64,000 nucleotides of DNA from Smaragdicoccus niigatensis DSM 44881 = NBRC 103563 (GTDB taxonomy: Bacteria > Actinomycetota > Actinomycetes > Mycobacteriales > Mycobacteriaceae). The stretch spans positions 124,001 to 188,000 of the forward strand of contig NZ_AQXZ01000014.1 of the NCBI RefSeq assembly GCF_000380645.1, in the 5' to 3' direction. How positions within the stretch are numbered: the first letter of the stretch is position 1; each line of letters opens with the position of its first letter. Of the stretch, positions 32,263 through 41,304 are shown in pieces. Made by a program: the position numbers and the translations under genes. Under the pieces are notes generated by a model. That model was not told the DNA's origin. It was given only the letters and a program-made list of their open reading frames with translations, and ran no database searches.

Positions 32263-33735
32263 GTGGTCAATCCCGATTCCCCCAGCCCTGTCGATCCCGA
32301 ACGCCGGGCCCGACTGCTGGCCTCGGCAGCGGTCACCCTGCGGCATCTGGGTGACGTTCTGGTTCCGCTCGGTGAGCGATTCGCGGACGCCGGCCACGAT
32401 CTCTACCTCGTCGGTGGCACGGTGCGCGATGCGTTGCTCGGCCGCTTGGGACTCGATCTCGACTTCACGACCGATGCCCGTCCGGAGAAGGTTCAGGAAC
32501 TGCTCCGCGGCCTGGTCGACAACCAGTGGGACACCGGCATCCGGTTCGGCACGGTCAGCGCGGCCAAGGGTTCGCACCTGATCGAGATCACCACCTATCG
32601 CAGCGACGTCTATAACGGCGTCACCCGCAATCCCGAAGTTCAGTACGGCACCTCGCTCGAGGACGACCTCGTTCGACGGGACTTCACGGTCAACGCCATG
32701 GCCATCAAGATCGGCCGGGGCGGTGCCGAGGAGTTCGTCGACCCGCTCCACGGCGTCGATGCTCTCGTCGCCGGCGTACTCGATACCCCGTCAGCGCCGG
32801 AGAGTTCGTTCAGTGACGACCCCCTGCGCATGATGCGAGCCGCGCGGTTCGTGTCGCAGCTGGGGTTCGCCGTCGCGCCGCGGGTGTCGAAGGCCATCGT
32901 CGATATGGCCGACCAGATCGACCGCATCACCGTCGAACGGATCCGCGCCGAACTCGACAAGCTCATCCTCGGCACGCATCCGGAGGACGGCATCGACCTC
33001 CTGTGCGTGACCGGACTCGCGGATCGGGTGCTGCCGGAGATTCCGGCGCTGCGACTCGAGATCGACGAACACCACCAACACAAGGACGTCTACCAGCATT
33101 CGCTGACCGTGCTGCGTCAGGCAATCGACCTCGAAGAGTCGGATCCCGATCTGGTCCTGCGCTGGGCCGCGATCCTGCACGACGTCGGCAAGCCCGGCAC
33201 GCGGCGTCACGAATCCGGCGGCGGCGTCAGCTTCCACCACCACGAAGTCGTAGGTGCGAAGCTCGTGCGTCGACGGATGCGGACGTTGAAGTACCCGAAC
33301 CAGGTCATCGACGATGTCGCCCAACTGGTCTTCCTGCACCTGCGTTTCCACGGCTACAGCGGTGGCCAGTGGACGGACTCCGCGGTCCGTCGGTACGTGA
33401 CCGATGCCGGTCCCCTACTCTCCCGGCTGCACAAACTGGTTCGAGCGGACTGCACGACCCGGAACAAGCGCCGCGCCGCAGCGTTGCAGTCGTCCTATGA
33501 CAGCCTCGAGCACCGCATTGACCAAATTCGGGAAGCGGAAGATCTGGCCAAGGTCAGGCCTCAGCTCGACGGCAACCGAATCATGGAATTGCTCTCTGTC
33601 CCACCAGGTCCGGTCGTCGGGCAGGCGTGGCAGTTCCTCAAGGACCAGCGTCTGGACCGCGGCCCGATGTCCGACGCGGAAGCCGAAGAGGCCTTGCTGC
33701 GCTGGTGGGAAGACCAGCAGCGCGATAATCAGTAA
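32263..33735 (+). CDS. pcnA: CCA tRNA nucleotidyltransferase
   Basis: 490 residues, GTG start. Class II nucleotidyltransferase: head motif [28 protein letters not shown], metal-binding DLDF, then [10 protein letters not shown] and [20 protein letters not shown]-terminal HD domain ([13 protein letters not shown], then [11 protein letters not shown]) is typical of actinobacterial members. Because neither tRNA gene in this window encodes CCA, this enzyme is needed to finish them. Gene order matches the pcnA-mutT4 divergence in Mycobacterium. Confidence 0.95.
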   Translation: MVNPDSPSPVDPERRARLLASAAVTLRHLGDVLVPLGERFADAGHDLYLVGGTVRDALLGRLGLDLDFTTDARPEKVQELLRGLVDNQWDTGIRFGTVSAAKGSHLIEITTYRSDVYNGVTRNPEVQYGTSLEDDLVRRDFTVNAMAIKIGRGGAEEFVDPLHGVDALVAGVLDTPSAPESSFSDDPLRMMRAARFVSQLGFAVAPRVSKAIVDMADQIDRITVERIRAELDKLILGTHPEDGIDLLCVTGLADRVLPEIPALRLEIDEHHQHKDVYQHSLTVLRQAIDLEESDPDLVLRWAAILHDVGKPGTRRHESGGGVSFHHHEVVGAKLVRRRMRTLKYPNQVIDDVAQLVFLHLRFHGYSGGQWTDSAVRRYVTDAGPLLSRLHKLVRADCTTRNKRRAAALQSSYDSLEHRIDQIREAEDLAKVRPQLDGNRIMELLSVPPGPVVGQAWQFLKDQRLDRGPMSDAEAEEALLRWWEDQQRDNQ

Positions 33736-33737
33736 CT

Positions 33738-34277
33738 GTGACTGACCCGTCCGGTCCCCCCGCTCCGCCGGTTTTTCGTTCGAAACCGCTCGGCGCGAGC
33801 GTGGCACCGCCAACTCCACCTCGCCTGGTGGCGTCCACGGCATGCTGGTTGACCGCAGCGGTGGTGACCCTTGGACTCTCGGTCGTTGGTCGGGATCTGC
33901 TGGACCCGGCGGCCGCCGCCCTCTACGACCGTCTGATCGCGGCGCCGTCCGCAGACCCCTCGCAGACCGACGCACTGCACGAGATCGCGAACAACGGTCC
34001 CATGTGGCTGACCTATGCCCAGTTGGTACTCGCGGTGGGAAACCTGCTCGCGGCCGTCCTGATGACCGGGCGTCGAAGTCTGTCGGCACGGACGGTTCTC
34101 GTACTCACCGGAACGGTGACCGCGGCAGTCAGTGTGCTGTTCTACGTCGTGATGCTGTCCCTGCCCCACAGCGACGCGATGCCTGTTCGGATCCTCGCGG
34201 AGGCCCAACTTCTTCTCATCGTCGCGGCCATCGTCCTCATGCTCGGCGGGTCGGTGACGAAGTGGCTGCGTCCCTGA
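33738..34277 (+). CDS. Small four-TM membrane protein of unknown function
   Basis: 179 residues, GTG start two bases after the pcnA stop, so in the same operon. A Pro-rich cytoplasmic N-terminus is followed by four hydrophobic helices: ASTACWLTAAVVTLGLSVVG, YAQLVLAVGNLLAAVLM, ARTVLVLTGTVTAAVSVLFYVVML and LLLIVAAIVLMLGG. I do not recognise a family. It converges on the DUF2993-like gene with only 6 bases between stops. Confidence 0.75.
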   Translation: MTDPSGPPAPPVFRSKPLGASVAPPTPPRLVASTACWLTAAVVTLGLSVVGRDLLDPAAAALYDRLIAAPSADPSQTDALHEIANNGPMWLTYAQLVLAVGNLLAAVLMTGRRSLSARTVLVLTGTVTAAVSVLFYVVMLSLPHSDAMPVRILAEAQLLLIVAAIVLMLGGSVTKWLRP

Positions 34278-34283
34278 CGCTGC

Positions 34284-35111
34284 TCAGGAAATGACATACC
34301 GCGTTCCCGCAATGATGGCGTCGCGCATCTGACCCAGGTCGATCTGTCCCTTGACTGAGGGGAGGTCGAGGACAACGTGGACGGTCTCACCGCTTCGCCG
34401 TGCGTGCAGAATGCGAACGTCGTTCCCGATCGGGGTCAGCGGGAACGCCCACGACGTGAGCTTCGTGCGTGGGATGCGCAGTCCGTACCAGCGGCCGCGA
34501 ACCACCTGTACGTGGACGGTGTCATCGGTCACGGAGGCATCGATGACCGCTCGAATTCTTCGCTGCCGGTGGTAGGCGACGAAGTTGTCAGGACCGGCGT
34601 CCGCCTTGCGCGGGGCCGGGTCATGGGCATAGAGCTCCCAGTCGAGACCCTTGCCATTGAGCCAGGACACGACCGACTCGACGACGAGGTCGCCGCGAAG
34701 TTCGATGCGTTCGACCCAGATCCGGGCTGGGACACCGGGTATGACCTGGACCCCTTCGGCGTGGATCCGGAGGTGGGACACCTCGAGGCCGTTCCAACTG
34801 AGATCGTCCAGGGTCGCGCGGACCGCCAGGCGCGCGCGGGCTCTCCGGACTTCGAGGCCGCGCAGCGTGCCCTGGATGACCCGGTCTTTGTACCGTAGAT
34901 CGACGCGGCGCCCGAGCAGTCGTGGGACGAGGCCCTCGTTGATCGCGTACAGAACCGAGTCGGGCATCAGTGCCGTCGCAGTGCCGGCGCTGAGCGTGGC
35001 CAGCGGCTCGATGATCGATGCGGTCGTAGCTAGGACATGGTTGGCCAGGACCCAGCCCTGCTTGACTGCCCGCGACGGCAGTTCGCTGAGTCGACCGATC
35101 CAGGGAAGCAT
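34284..35111 (-). CDS. Conserved hypothetical protein, DUF2993-like
   Basis: 275 residues from ATG 35111, two bases after the MFS gene stop. The N-terminus has a moderately hydrophobic helix (VLANHVLATTASIIEPLATLSAG). The body alternates beta strands with charged turns: VDLRYKDRVIQGTLRGLEVRRARARLAV, LSWNGLEVSHLRIHAEGVQV, then FVAYHRQRRIRAVIDASVTDDTVHVQV. The pattern of long amphipathic strands resembles lipid-binding DUF2993/LmeA-type proteins, but the match is only structural impression. It is coupled with the MFS transporter, which may indicate a shared envelope-lipid task. Confidence 0.65.
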   Translation of the reverse strand: MLPWIGRLSELPSRAVKQGWVLANHVLATTASIIEPLATLSAGTATALMPDSVLYAINEGLVPRLLGRRVDLRYKDRVIQGTLRGLEVRRARARLAVRATLDDLSWNGLEVSHLRIHAEGVQVIPGVPARIWVERIELRGDLVVESVVSWLNGKGLDWELYAHDPAPRKADAGPDNFVAYHRQRRIRAVIDASVTDDTVHVQVVRGRWYGLRIPRTKLTSWAFPLTPIGNDVRILHARRSGETVHVVLDLPSVKGQIDLGQMRDAIIAGTRYVIS

Positions 35112-35113
35112 CT

Positions 35114-36418
35114 TCAGTCCTGAACGTCGCGCCGGTTGTTGGCGGCGATGGCGAACAGACCGGCGAGGTACAGCGCACTCGCGGCGATCGCCGCTGAGGT
35201 CAGTGATCCACTCGCGCTGACCCACACCGCCGCGGCTGCGGCAGCGGCCACGAACCCGATGTTGAACACGGTGTCCTGCAAGGCGAATACCTGTCCTCGG
35301 TGAGCGTCGTCGATGTCGATCTGCATGGCGGCATCTCCCGCCAGTTTGATCGTTTGCCCGGCGAAGGACAGCAGGAATGCCGCCGCGAGGATGGGGATGG
35401 GATGCACGGGCGCGACCAAGGTCAACTGGACGACGAAGGCGGCCGCGAGCGCGATCACGATGGTTCGGCGCCGTCCCAGCTTCGGGATGATCAGCGGCGT
35501 GAGCGTCGCGGCGATGAACATGCCCGCCGCGCCGCAACCGATCGCGACACCGAATCCGATGAATCCACCGGTCGCTGATCCGCCGCCGTCGCGCTGATTG
35601 AGACTCAGCACGAAGATCAACGTGTTGGCACCGAACACGAGACGGTGGACACCGAGACCCACCAGGGTCGTGGTCACTTCCTTGGACGACCACACCGCGC
35701 GGGCACCATTGAAGAGGCCGGCACCGACCGCCTTGACCGCTGCCAGTCCGGACGGGTGCAGTCGCGCATCGTCGGGACCGAGGAATCCCCGACGGAAGCC
35801 GACCAATGCCAGCGCACAAATGAGGGATAGGACAGCACTCACTCCGACGGCGGTCCCGGATCCGGTGTCCCCCTCCCCGATCGCGGAGATGATCGCGACT
35901 GCTGCGCCCGCACCCAAGCCAGAGCAGATCGCCGCCGACGTTGCCAGCGCGGCATTCGTCGGCACGATCCACGACTTCTCGACGACGTGTGGAAGGCTCG
36001 CCCCGAGGCCGGATAGCACGAATCGGCTGATCCCGATCGCGGTCAGTGACACCACGAGCGGAACCGCGGTGTTGACCCCCAGGACCAATGTCGCGGCCGT
36101 CGCGAGGATGAGGACAAGTCGTAGGACATTGGCGACGAAGAGAACGAACCGGCGGTCCCAGCGATCGAGGATCGCGCCCGCGAACGGACCGACGAACGAA
36201 TATGGCGCGAACAAGATCGCGAACCCCGCCGCGATCTGAAGCGGATCCGAGTGCCGTTCGGGGTTGAACAAGATCGCCCCGGACAGCGCCGCTTGGAACA
36301 TTCCGTCGCCAAACTGACTGGCCCACCGGATCGTTGCCAAGCGAGCTAGCCCAGGGTGATTCCGGAACGCGAACCGTAGCTGCCGGGTGACCCCGGACGG
36401 CCGCGTCGTGTCGCTCAC
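35114..36418 (-). CDS. MFS transporter (Rv0037c homolog)
   Basis: 434 residues from GTG 36418. Major facilitator with 12 predicted TM helices: GMFQAALSGAILFNPERHSDPLQIAAGFAILF, the motif PYSFVGPFAGAILDRWDRRFVLF between TM2 and TM3, and later GRRRTIVIALAAAFVV. Divergent from and overlapping the 5' region of yqgE, the arrangement of Rv0037c-Rv0038 in Mycobacterium. It is an exporter by likeness; the substrate is unknown. Confidence 0.85.
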   Translation of the reverse strand: MSDTTRPSGVTRQLRFAFRNHPGLARLATIRWASQFGDGMFQAALSGAILFNPERHSDPLQIAAGFAILFAPYSFVGPFAGAILDRWDRRFVLFVANVLRLVLILATAATLVLGVNTAVPLVVSLTAIGISRFVLSGLGASLPHVVEKSWIVPTNAALATSAAICSGLGAGAAVAIISAIGEGDTGSGTAVGVSAVLSLICALALVGFRRGFLGPDDARLHPSGLAAVKAVGAGLFNGARAVWSSKEVTTTLVGLGVHRLVFGANTLIFVLSLNQRDGGGSATGGFIGFGVAIGCGAAGMFIAATLTPLIIPKLGRRRTIVIALAAAFVVQLTLVAPVHPIPILAAAFLLSFAGQTIKLAGDAAMQIDIDDAHRGQVFALQDTVFNIGFVAAAAAAAVWVSASGSLTSAAIAASALYLAGLFAIAANNRRDVQD

Positions 36419-36464
36419 CCTTGAACCTTTCAATGCGAAGATCGTCGTCTTGCCAGATGATTGG

Positions 36465-37067
36465 ATGGTGCCCGCGTCAGAGGAACCCGGAGGCTGGTCG
36501 TACGACGATGCGCCGCGCGCCGGCGATCTGCTCGTCGCTTCGACCGATCTCCACGAGCCGACCTTCCGACGGACCGTCATCTACATCATCGAACACAATG
36601 AGGCAGGATCGCTCGGCGTAGTGCTGAACCGCCGAAGTGATACGGCACTGCACAACGTCTTTCCGGCATGGGAGTCCCTGGCTCCCCGTCCCAAAGCCGT
36701 CTACGTCGGCGGTCCAGTGCGTCGCGATTCGGCAATCTGCTTGGGCGTCCTACGACTCGGGGTCGATGCCGAGGGCGTGCCCGGCCTCCGGCGAGTCGAT
36801 GGCCGGGTGGTCATGGTGGACTTGGACACCGATCCGGAGTCACTGGCCACTGTCCTCGAAGGGATCCGTGTGTACGCCGGATATTCGGGGTGGACCATGG
36901 GACAGCTGCAAGGCGAACTCGACCGCGACGATTGGTTGGTCGTGTCCTCGCGCGCCCAGGATGTCCTGTGCCTGCCCCGCGAAGACCTGTGGGCCAAAGT
37001 CCTACGACGGCAGCCAATGCCCTTGGCCATGATCGCGACGCATCCGATCGAACTAGATCGGAACTAG
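36465..37067 (+). CDS. YqgE/AlgH family protein (DUF179)
   Basis: 200 residues from ATG 36465, giving MVPASEEPGGWSYDDAPRAG; upstream in-frame codons overlap the divergent MFS start and are unlikely. Conserved DUF179 motifs are present: GDLLVASTDLHEPTFRRTVIYIIEHNEAGSLGVVLNR, YVGGPVRRDSAICL and YAGYSGWTMGQLQGELDRDDWLV. Homolog of Rv0038. The biochemical function is unknown. Confidence 0.92.
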   Translation: MVPASEEPGGWSYDDAPRAGDLLVASTDLHEPTFRRTVIYIIEHNEAGSLGVVLNRRSDTALHNVFPAWESLAPRPKAVYVGGPVRRDSAICLGVLRLGVDAEGVPGLRRVDGRVVMVDLDTDPESLATVLEGIRVYAGYSGWTMGQLQGELDRDDWLVVSSRAQDVLCLPREDLWAKVLRRQPMPLAMIATHPIELDRN

Positions 37068-37099
37068 GTCTGCGCTGTCCAAGGACCCCCGGAGTCTAA

Positions 37100-37138
37100 G
37101 TGGGCATTCTTTCGGCGTGCCACCGAAGGATTGCCCAC
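37100..37138. terminator. Hairpin between convergent genes
   Basis: Imperfect 16-bp stem (37100-37115 with 37123-37138; GTGGGCA/TGCCCAC outer part, wobble pairs inside) with a 7-base loop, between the yqgE stop and the stop of the leftward transporter gene. It likely serves both. No long U-tract. Confidence 0.55.
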
Positions 37139-37145
37139 GGAACAA

Positions 37146-38123
37146 CTACGCAGTTGCTGCCGCATGCTCCCAACGCTGGGCTAGGACAGCGCACACGATC
37201 AACTGAATCTGATGGAAGATCATCAACGGCAGCACGATCATGCCGATCGGGTGACCGGCGAAGAGAACGGACGCCATGGGGAGTCCGCTCGCGAGGCTCT
37301 TCTTCGATCCGCAGAAGACGATGACGACTCGGTCTTCGCGCGCGAACCCCAAAGCTCGTCCGGCCAACCACGTCACGCCGAGGACGATCGCGAGCAGCAG
37401 AGCGCATAGAAGGACGATGGCCACGATTCGCCACAGTGACAGATTGCTCCAAACGTGCTCGCGTTGCGACGCGCTGAAGGCGCTGTAGACCACGAGAAGA
37501 ATCGAGCCACGATCGATGGCCTTGGTCTGCTTCGAATAGCGCGCCACGACGTCTTTGACCCAGGGTCGGAGCAACTGTCCCAGCAGGAACGGCAACAGGA
37601 GTTGAACCACGATGTTCACGACGGACCCAGCGTCGACCGTGGCCTTGCCCGTGGTGTTCATGAGGGCGATGACCAGAAGCGGCGTGATGAAGACACCGAG
37701 CAGGTTCGAGATCGACGCGCTCACCACGGCCCCGGCGACATTGCCCCGTGCGATCGACGTGAAGACGATGGACGACTGAACCGTAGACGGCACTAGACAA
37801 AGGAAGAGCAGACCCGTGTAGAGGCCGTCCGGAATGAGGGCGGGACTTGTGACGGTCGCCGCGAGACCGAGCAGCGGGAACAGCACGAAGGTCGAAGCGA
37901 GAACGACCGCGTGGAGTCGCCAGTGGGCCAGGCCGGCGAGAGCCTCGTTCGGCGAGAGCCGCGCACCGTAGAGGAAGAACAAGGCTGCGATCGCGACCAT
38001 GGTCACGACCTTGACCACATCGGCAAATGTCCCAGAGGCCGGGAACACCGACGCCAGGATGGCTACCCCGATGATCGCGAGAACAAAATTGTCCACGATC
38101 GGCGGTCGGCTGGGGCTCGCCAT
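37146..38123 (-). CDS. Bile acid:sodium symporter-family (BASS/YfeH-like) transporter
   Basis: 325 residues, about nine to ten TM helices: NFVLAIIGVAILASVFPASG, LFFLYGARLSPNEAL, LCLVPSTVQSSIVFTSIARGNVAGAVVSASISNLLGVFITP, and near the end VIVFCGSKKSLASGLPMA. The VPSTVQSS and FCGSKKSLASG segments are typical of the YfeH/SBF_like branch, which includes transporters of organic anions. It starts 14 bases after the small partner gene of the DUF692 enzyme, so it is probably the last gene of that leftward operon. Substrate unknown. Confidence 0.85.
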   Translation of the reverse strand: MASPSRPPIVDNFVLAIIGVAILASVFPASGTFADVVKVVTMVAIAALFFLYGARLSPNEALAGLAHWRLHAVVLASTFVLFPLLGLAATVTSPALIPDGLYTGLLFLCLVPSTVQSSIVFTSIARGNVAGAVVSASISNLLGVFITPLLVIALMNTTGKATVDAGSVVNIVVQLLLPFLLGQLLRPWVKDVVARYSKQTKAIDRGSILLVVYSAFSASQREHVWSNLSLWRIVAIVLLCALLLAIVLGVTWLAGRALGFAREDRVVIVFCGSKKSLASGLPMASVLFAGHPIGMIVLPLMIFHQIQLIVCAVLAQRWEHAAATA

Positions 38124-38137
38124 CTGGTCGGTCCTCC

Positions 38138-38488
38138 TCAGTGGCCGCGCAATCTCAGTCGCAGCAAGCGCCGTAGCGATCGCCGGGATTTCTCGGGCGG
38201 CGGGATGATTCCTTCGGAGATCAGGTGATCTCGGAAACTAACGGTATCTGCCGCGGTCGTTGTCTTAGGACGTGAGGATGCCCACTCGCGGAACCTGGCC
38301 GCGAACTCCGCGCCGAGTTGGTACGTCAGATCGGGTGCCCGGTGGGCCACTTCGCCGGCCCGCTTGTTGAGGAGAGCTACGGCTGTCGCCTGCAAGGCAA
38401 GTGAATCGAATCCGGCCGGCGGCGGGCCGCCTGCGACCAGCGCAGCGACCAGAGCCTCTTGTTGCTTCGCCAACTCTTCCCGCGTCAC
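38138..38488 (-). CDS. Small partner protein of the DUF692 enzyme (SCO6045-like)
   Basis: 116 residues from GTG 38488, which overlaps the DUF692 gene stop (GTGA). Helical N-terminal part LAKQQEALVAALVAGGPPPAGFD, then ALLNKRAGEVAHRAPDL and FAARFREWASSRP, and a short SFRDHLISEGIIPPP before a very basic tail (RRSLRRLLRLRLRGH). The pattern of short helices with GGPPPxGF and LLxKRAGEVA is what I recall for small proteins encoded beside DUF692 genes in streptomycetes (SCO6045-like). It may recognise substrate or enzyme, as partner proteins do in other DUF692 systems. No cysteines are present. Confidence 0.7.
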   Translation of the reverse strand: MTREELAKQQEALVAALVAGGPPPAGFDSLALQATAVALLNKRAGEVAHRAPDLTYQLGAEFAARFREWASSRPKTTTAADTVSFRDHLISEGIIPPPEKSRRSLRRLLRLRLRGH

Positions 38489-39333
38489 GGGACACTCCAG
38501 GACGTGCCGGCAGTGATCCGAGGCAGCCGCGCAGCGTCGGAGATCGCGTCGAGTTCGCCGAGAATGGCGCTCGCCGCCGGGAAGTTGCCATCGAGTTCGA
38601 GCATGAGCGGAGGCGGGGTGGGAAGCTCTCGGATCATCGCGAGGACTTCCTCGGGGATCCGATCCGTGTGGGTGTCGTGGTAGCGGCCGCCCTCGAGACG
38701 CCCTCCGGCGACGTGGCAATAGGCGACCCGTTCGAGCGGCATGGACGCCAGCTCGGCGATCGGATCGACGCCGCGATTGCGTGCATTCGCATAAATATTC
38801 GCGATATCGAGCAGAAGGTAGATTCCCGTAGATTCCACTAACTCGGTCAGGAATTGGGCATCGGTGAACTCGGCGTCGGGCCAGTCGAACAGTGCCGCGA
38901 CGTTTTCCAGCGCCAAGGGAACGGACAGTTCGGCCTGGACCTGCTTGATATTGGCGGTCAGGACATCGAGCGAGTCCCTGGTCCGTGGGACAGGCAGAAG
39001 GTGACCCGCTTCGACTCCGCCCGCGCGGACGAAGGAGATGTGCTCGCTGACCAGCGGTGCAGATAGAGCCTCCGCGCACGCGGCGAGATGCTCGATACGG
39101 GTCGGGTCGAGCGGCTCTGCCCCACCCAGGGACAGACCGATCCCGTGAGGTATGACATGCACGCCTCGTGACCTGAGTCGGGTCAGCTCCTCTGGAACGT
39201 GCATCTGATGCTTGTGCCGGTGCAGATTCTCCGCGATGACCTCGCAAAAGCGCAGGTCATCGAGCTCGTCGATGATGCCGGCGATCTCGGAACGCCAGCC
39301 GATGCCGACGGACGGCGTGCCCAATGGACTCAT
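38485..39333 (-). CDS. DUF692 / MNIO multinuclear non-heme iron oxidative enzyme
   Basis: 282 residues, ATG 39333 with GGAGG nine bases upstream. TIM-barrel DUF692 fold with the expected ligand strands in order: FCEVIAENLH, VIPHGIGLSLGG, LVSEHISF, PLALENVA, LLLDIANIYANA, VAYCHVAGG, HDTHTD and LMLELDGNF, giving the His/Glu/Asp/Asn set that binds two or three irons. Known relatives (MbnB, TglH, ChrH, ApyH) oxidatively modify Cys or other residues in peptides together with a partner. Here the enzyme follows three membrane proteins with Cys/Gly tails and overlaps its partner gene. The substrate assignment is inference. Confidence 0.92.
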   Translation of the reverse strand: MSPLGTPSVGIGWRSEIAGIIDELDDLRFCEVIAENLHRHKHQMHVPEELTRLRSRGVHVIPHGIGLSLGGAEPLDPTRIEHLAACAEALSAPLVSEHISFVRAGGVEAGHLLPVPRTRDSLDVLTANIKQVQAELSVPLALENVAALFDWPDAEFTDAQFLTELVESTGIYLLLDIANIYANARNRGVDPIAELASMPLERVAYCHVAGGRLEGGRYHDTHTDRIPEEVLAMIRELPTPPPLMLELDGNFPAASAILGELDAISDAARLPRITAGTSWSVP

Positions 39334-39358
39334 TCGCCGCCACCTCCAGGTTCATGGA

Positions 39359-40276
39359 TCACCCGCCACCTCCACCGCACCCGCCGCCTCCACCGCAGCC
39401 GCCGCCACCACACGACGAGCCGCCACCACTGCCGCAGAGACCGCCGCCGCCTCCTGCACCGCCACCCCCAAAAACCCCGTAAGGGTCGCCGCGGGTGGCC
39501 CAGCCAGTCCGATTGATCGACAGCCACAGCGGTTCCGCGAACTTGCTGACGCCTATCGTTTCTGCGAACGAGGGCTCCGACAGCCACAAGCTCGCCCCGC
39601 CGAATAGCGCCGCACCGACACCGGCATGTGCGGCGCCATAGGACGACATCGCCGGTCGATATCGGGGTTGGAGGAACAAGTACCTGCGTCGTGCAGCCTC
39701 GAGCGTCCGACGTCCCGTGGCGGTTGTCCGGAGCGGACGGAGGGTCAGTCCTAGGACAACGACCGAGCACACGATCATCGTGAGAACTAGTCCACGGGAC
39801 TCGACGGGACCCTCTACGAGTTCGAAAACACCGGCGGCCAGCGCAGCGAGGACGGGCAGCGACGTCCAGAGCAGCAGCCGGTCGACACCGCGGTTGGGTA
39901 ACAAGCCTCGGGACTGCAGCGAAGCTTGAACCGCCTCGAGCTCCGGCTGGACCGCGACACGGACGTCGCTCAGCTGGTGTGCACTCAGATCGGCGTACCG
40001 GGCCCGGAGTGCAAGCGCGAACGCGTCGAGGGATCGGAGTTCAGAATTCGACGGGTCTGAGTGCACAGTCCCGTAGGAGAGAAGTCCCGCTGAGGACAGC
40101 TGCGCGAGCCCGGCGAGGATGGCGCGCTCGTCACTGATCAGCGCACCCAGCTCGGACGGTGTCAAGGATGTGACCGGCTGAATCGACCTTCCGCCGCGTG
40201 CCACGTACTTCCGGGTAACGATCGCCATGACGCACGCCGCAGCCGACCCGAGCGAATAGAGCGCGACGGTGTTCAT
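39359..40276 (-). CDS. TIGR04222-type membrane protein with Cys/Gly tail, copy 1
   Basis: 305 residues from ATG 40276 (GTG 40306 is an alternative). N-terminal TM (ALYSLGSAAACVMAIV), a conserved cytoplasmic segment LTPSELGALISDERAILAGLAQLSSAGLL, two TMs (LLLWTSLPVLAALAAGVFEL; LVLTMIVCSVVVLGL) and the signature YGAAHAGVGAALFGGASLWL before the tail. The last 35 or so residues are almost only Gly with four Cys (LCGSGGG, SSCGGGGC, GGGGGC). This domain-plus-tail layout fits the family NCBI calls TIGR04222, often found near DUF692 genes. It lies 25 bases before the DUF692 gene. The tail is the likely modification target (inference). Confidence 0.85.
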   Translation of the reverse strand: MNTVALYSLGSAAACVMAIVTRKYVARGGRSIQPVTSLTPSELGALISDERAILAGLAQLSSAGLLSYGTVHSDPSNSELRSLDAFALALRARYADLSAHQLSDVRVAVQPELEAVQASLQSRGLLPNRGVDRLLLWTSLPVLAALAAGVFELVEGPVESRGLVLTMIVCSVVVLGLTLRPLRTTATGRRTLEAARRRYLFLQPRYRPAMSSYGAAHAGVGAALFGGASLWLSEPSFAETIGVSKFAEPLWLSINRTGWATRGDPYGVFGGGGAGGGGGLCGSGGGSSCGGGGCGGGGGCGGGGG

Positions 40277-40330
40277 GCCCCATTGTCCGCGATCAAGGTC
40301 AACCACGCCTGTCGTGCGAGAGTCATACGG

Positions 40331-41248
40331 CTATCCACCGCAGCCGCCGCCACCACCGCAACTGCTTCCGCTGCTGCAACTCGACGACGACGAGCAACTC
40401 GAGCTCGAGGAGCTGCCGGACGAATCCCACGTCGACGACGAGGAGTCCGAATATCCGGTGCTGACGTGGCGGTTCACCTCACTGGCCTGCGCAAACTCGG
40501 GGTCGAGAAGCCATAGTGCGGCCCCTCCGAACAACGCGGCCGACAGTCCGGCGTGCGTGGCGCCGTAGGTGGTCAGCGCCGGCTGCTGTGCGGGATTGAG
40601 GTACCTAACCTCGTGGCGCGCCTTTCGGAGCGCCGCCCGGCCGCGGGCTGTCATTCGGGGCTTACGGAGGAATGCCAGCCAAATGAGGGCCTGAATCACG
40701 GTCAGAACGACCAGGAACGCGACAGACTTGCCGTTCGCAAGTCCGGCCACGATGCGGGCAACGCCGAGGATGAGGACGAGATCGATCGGGACGGCGGCGA
40801 GGAGCAACGCACCGCGCAAATTCGGACCGGCGAGGTACCAACGGTTGGTGAGCGAGGTCCGGATCTCGGCGAGCGGTGTGTCCGACAGCGGGACAAGCGC
40901 CCGGACCGTGGGCGTGGACGCCGAGTACCGGTTGTAGATCGCGACTGCGAAAGGGTCGAGATTGCGCTGGTCGTTGGCATTGAGCGGGCGTAGCTTGCCG
41001 GTGTTGCCGATGAGTCCGGCGGCCCGCAATTGGGTGAGCGCCGCGACGACTGCGCGGTCGTCGCTCAGGAGCATGCCCAGCTCAGAGGGAGTGAGAACCT
41101 CGCCGGTGTCGCCACGTCCCCAGAACCGGGTCAGGAAGATACGCAAGACGAGGGACGCGACGAACGCGGTCACGGCCAGCAGGACGTAGATCCCGAGGAA
41201 GTCGGGCCCAGAGATGCCCCAGGTATCGGCGGCCAGGAGTTCCTTCAT
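40331..41248 (-). CDS. TIGR04222-type membrane protein with Cys/Ser/Gly tail, copy 2
   Basis: 305 residues from ATG 41248 (ATG 41269 is possible). Same layout as its neighbours: N-terminal TM (LGIYVLLAVTAFVASLVLRI), LTPSELGMLLSDDRAVVAALTQLRAAGLI, two central TMs (ALLLAAVPIDLVLILGVARI; VAFLVVLTVIQALIWLAFL), and YGATHAGLSAALFGGAALWLLDPEF. The tail differs in being Ser-rich first (TWDSSGSSSSSSC, SSSSSC, SSGSSC) and Gly-rich last (GGGGGC-GG), with four Cys. The spacing from copy 3 is 56 bases and to copy 1 is 54 bases, so an operon is likely. Divergence of the body with retention of a Cys tail supports function of the tail. Confidence 0.85.
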   Translation of the reverse strand: MKELLAADTWGISGPDFLGIYVLLAVTAFVASLVLRIFLTRFWGRGDTGEVLTPSELGMLLSDDRAVVAALTQLRAAGLIGNTGKLRPLNANDQRNLDPFAVAIYNRYSASTPTVRALVPLSDTPLAEIRTSLTNRWYLAGPNLRGALLLAAVPIDLVLILGVARIVAGLANGKSVAFLVVLTVIQALIWLAFLRKPRMTARGRAALRKARHEVRYLNPAQQPALTTYGATHAGLSAALFGGAALWLLDPEFAQASEVNRHVSTGYSDSSSSTWDSSGSSSSSSCSSSSSCSSGSSCGGGGGCGG

Positions 41249-41304
41249 GACGTCAGTATTGGGCACCATCTGCGACGGTGCAGCGTTGGACCCCTGGTAG
41301 AGCG

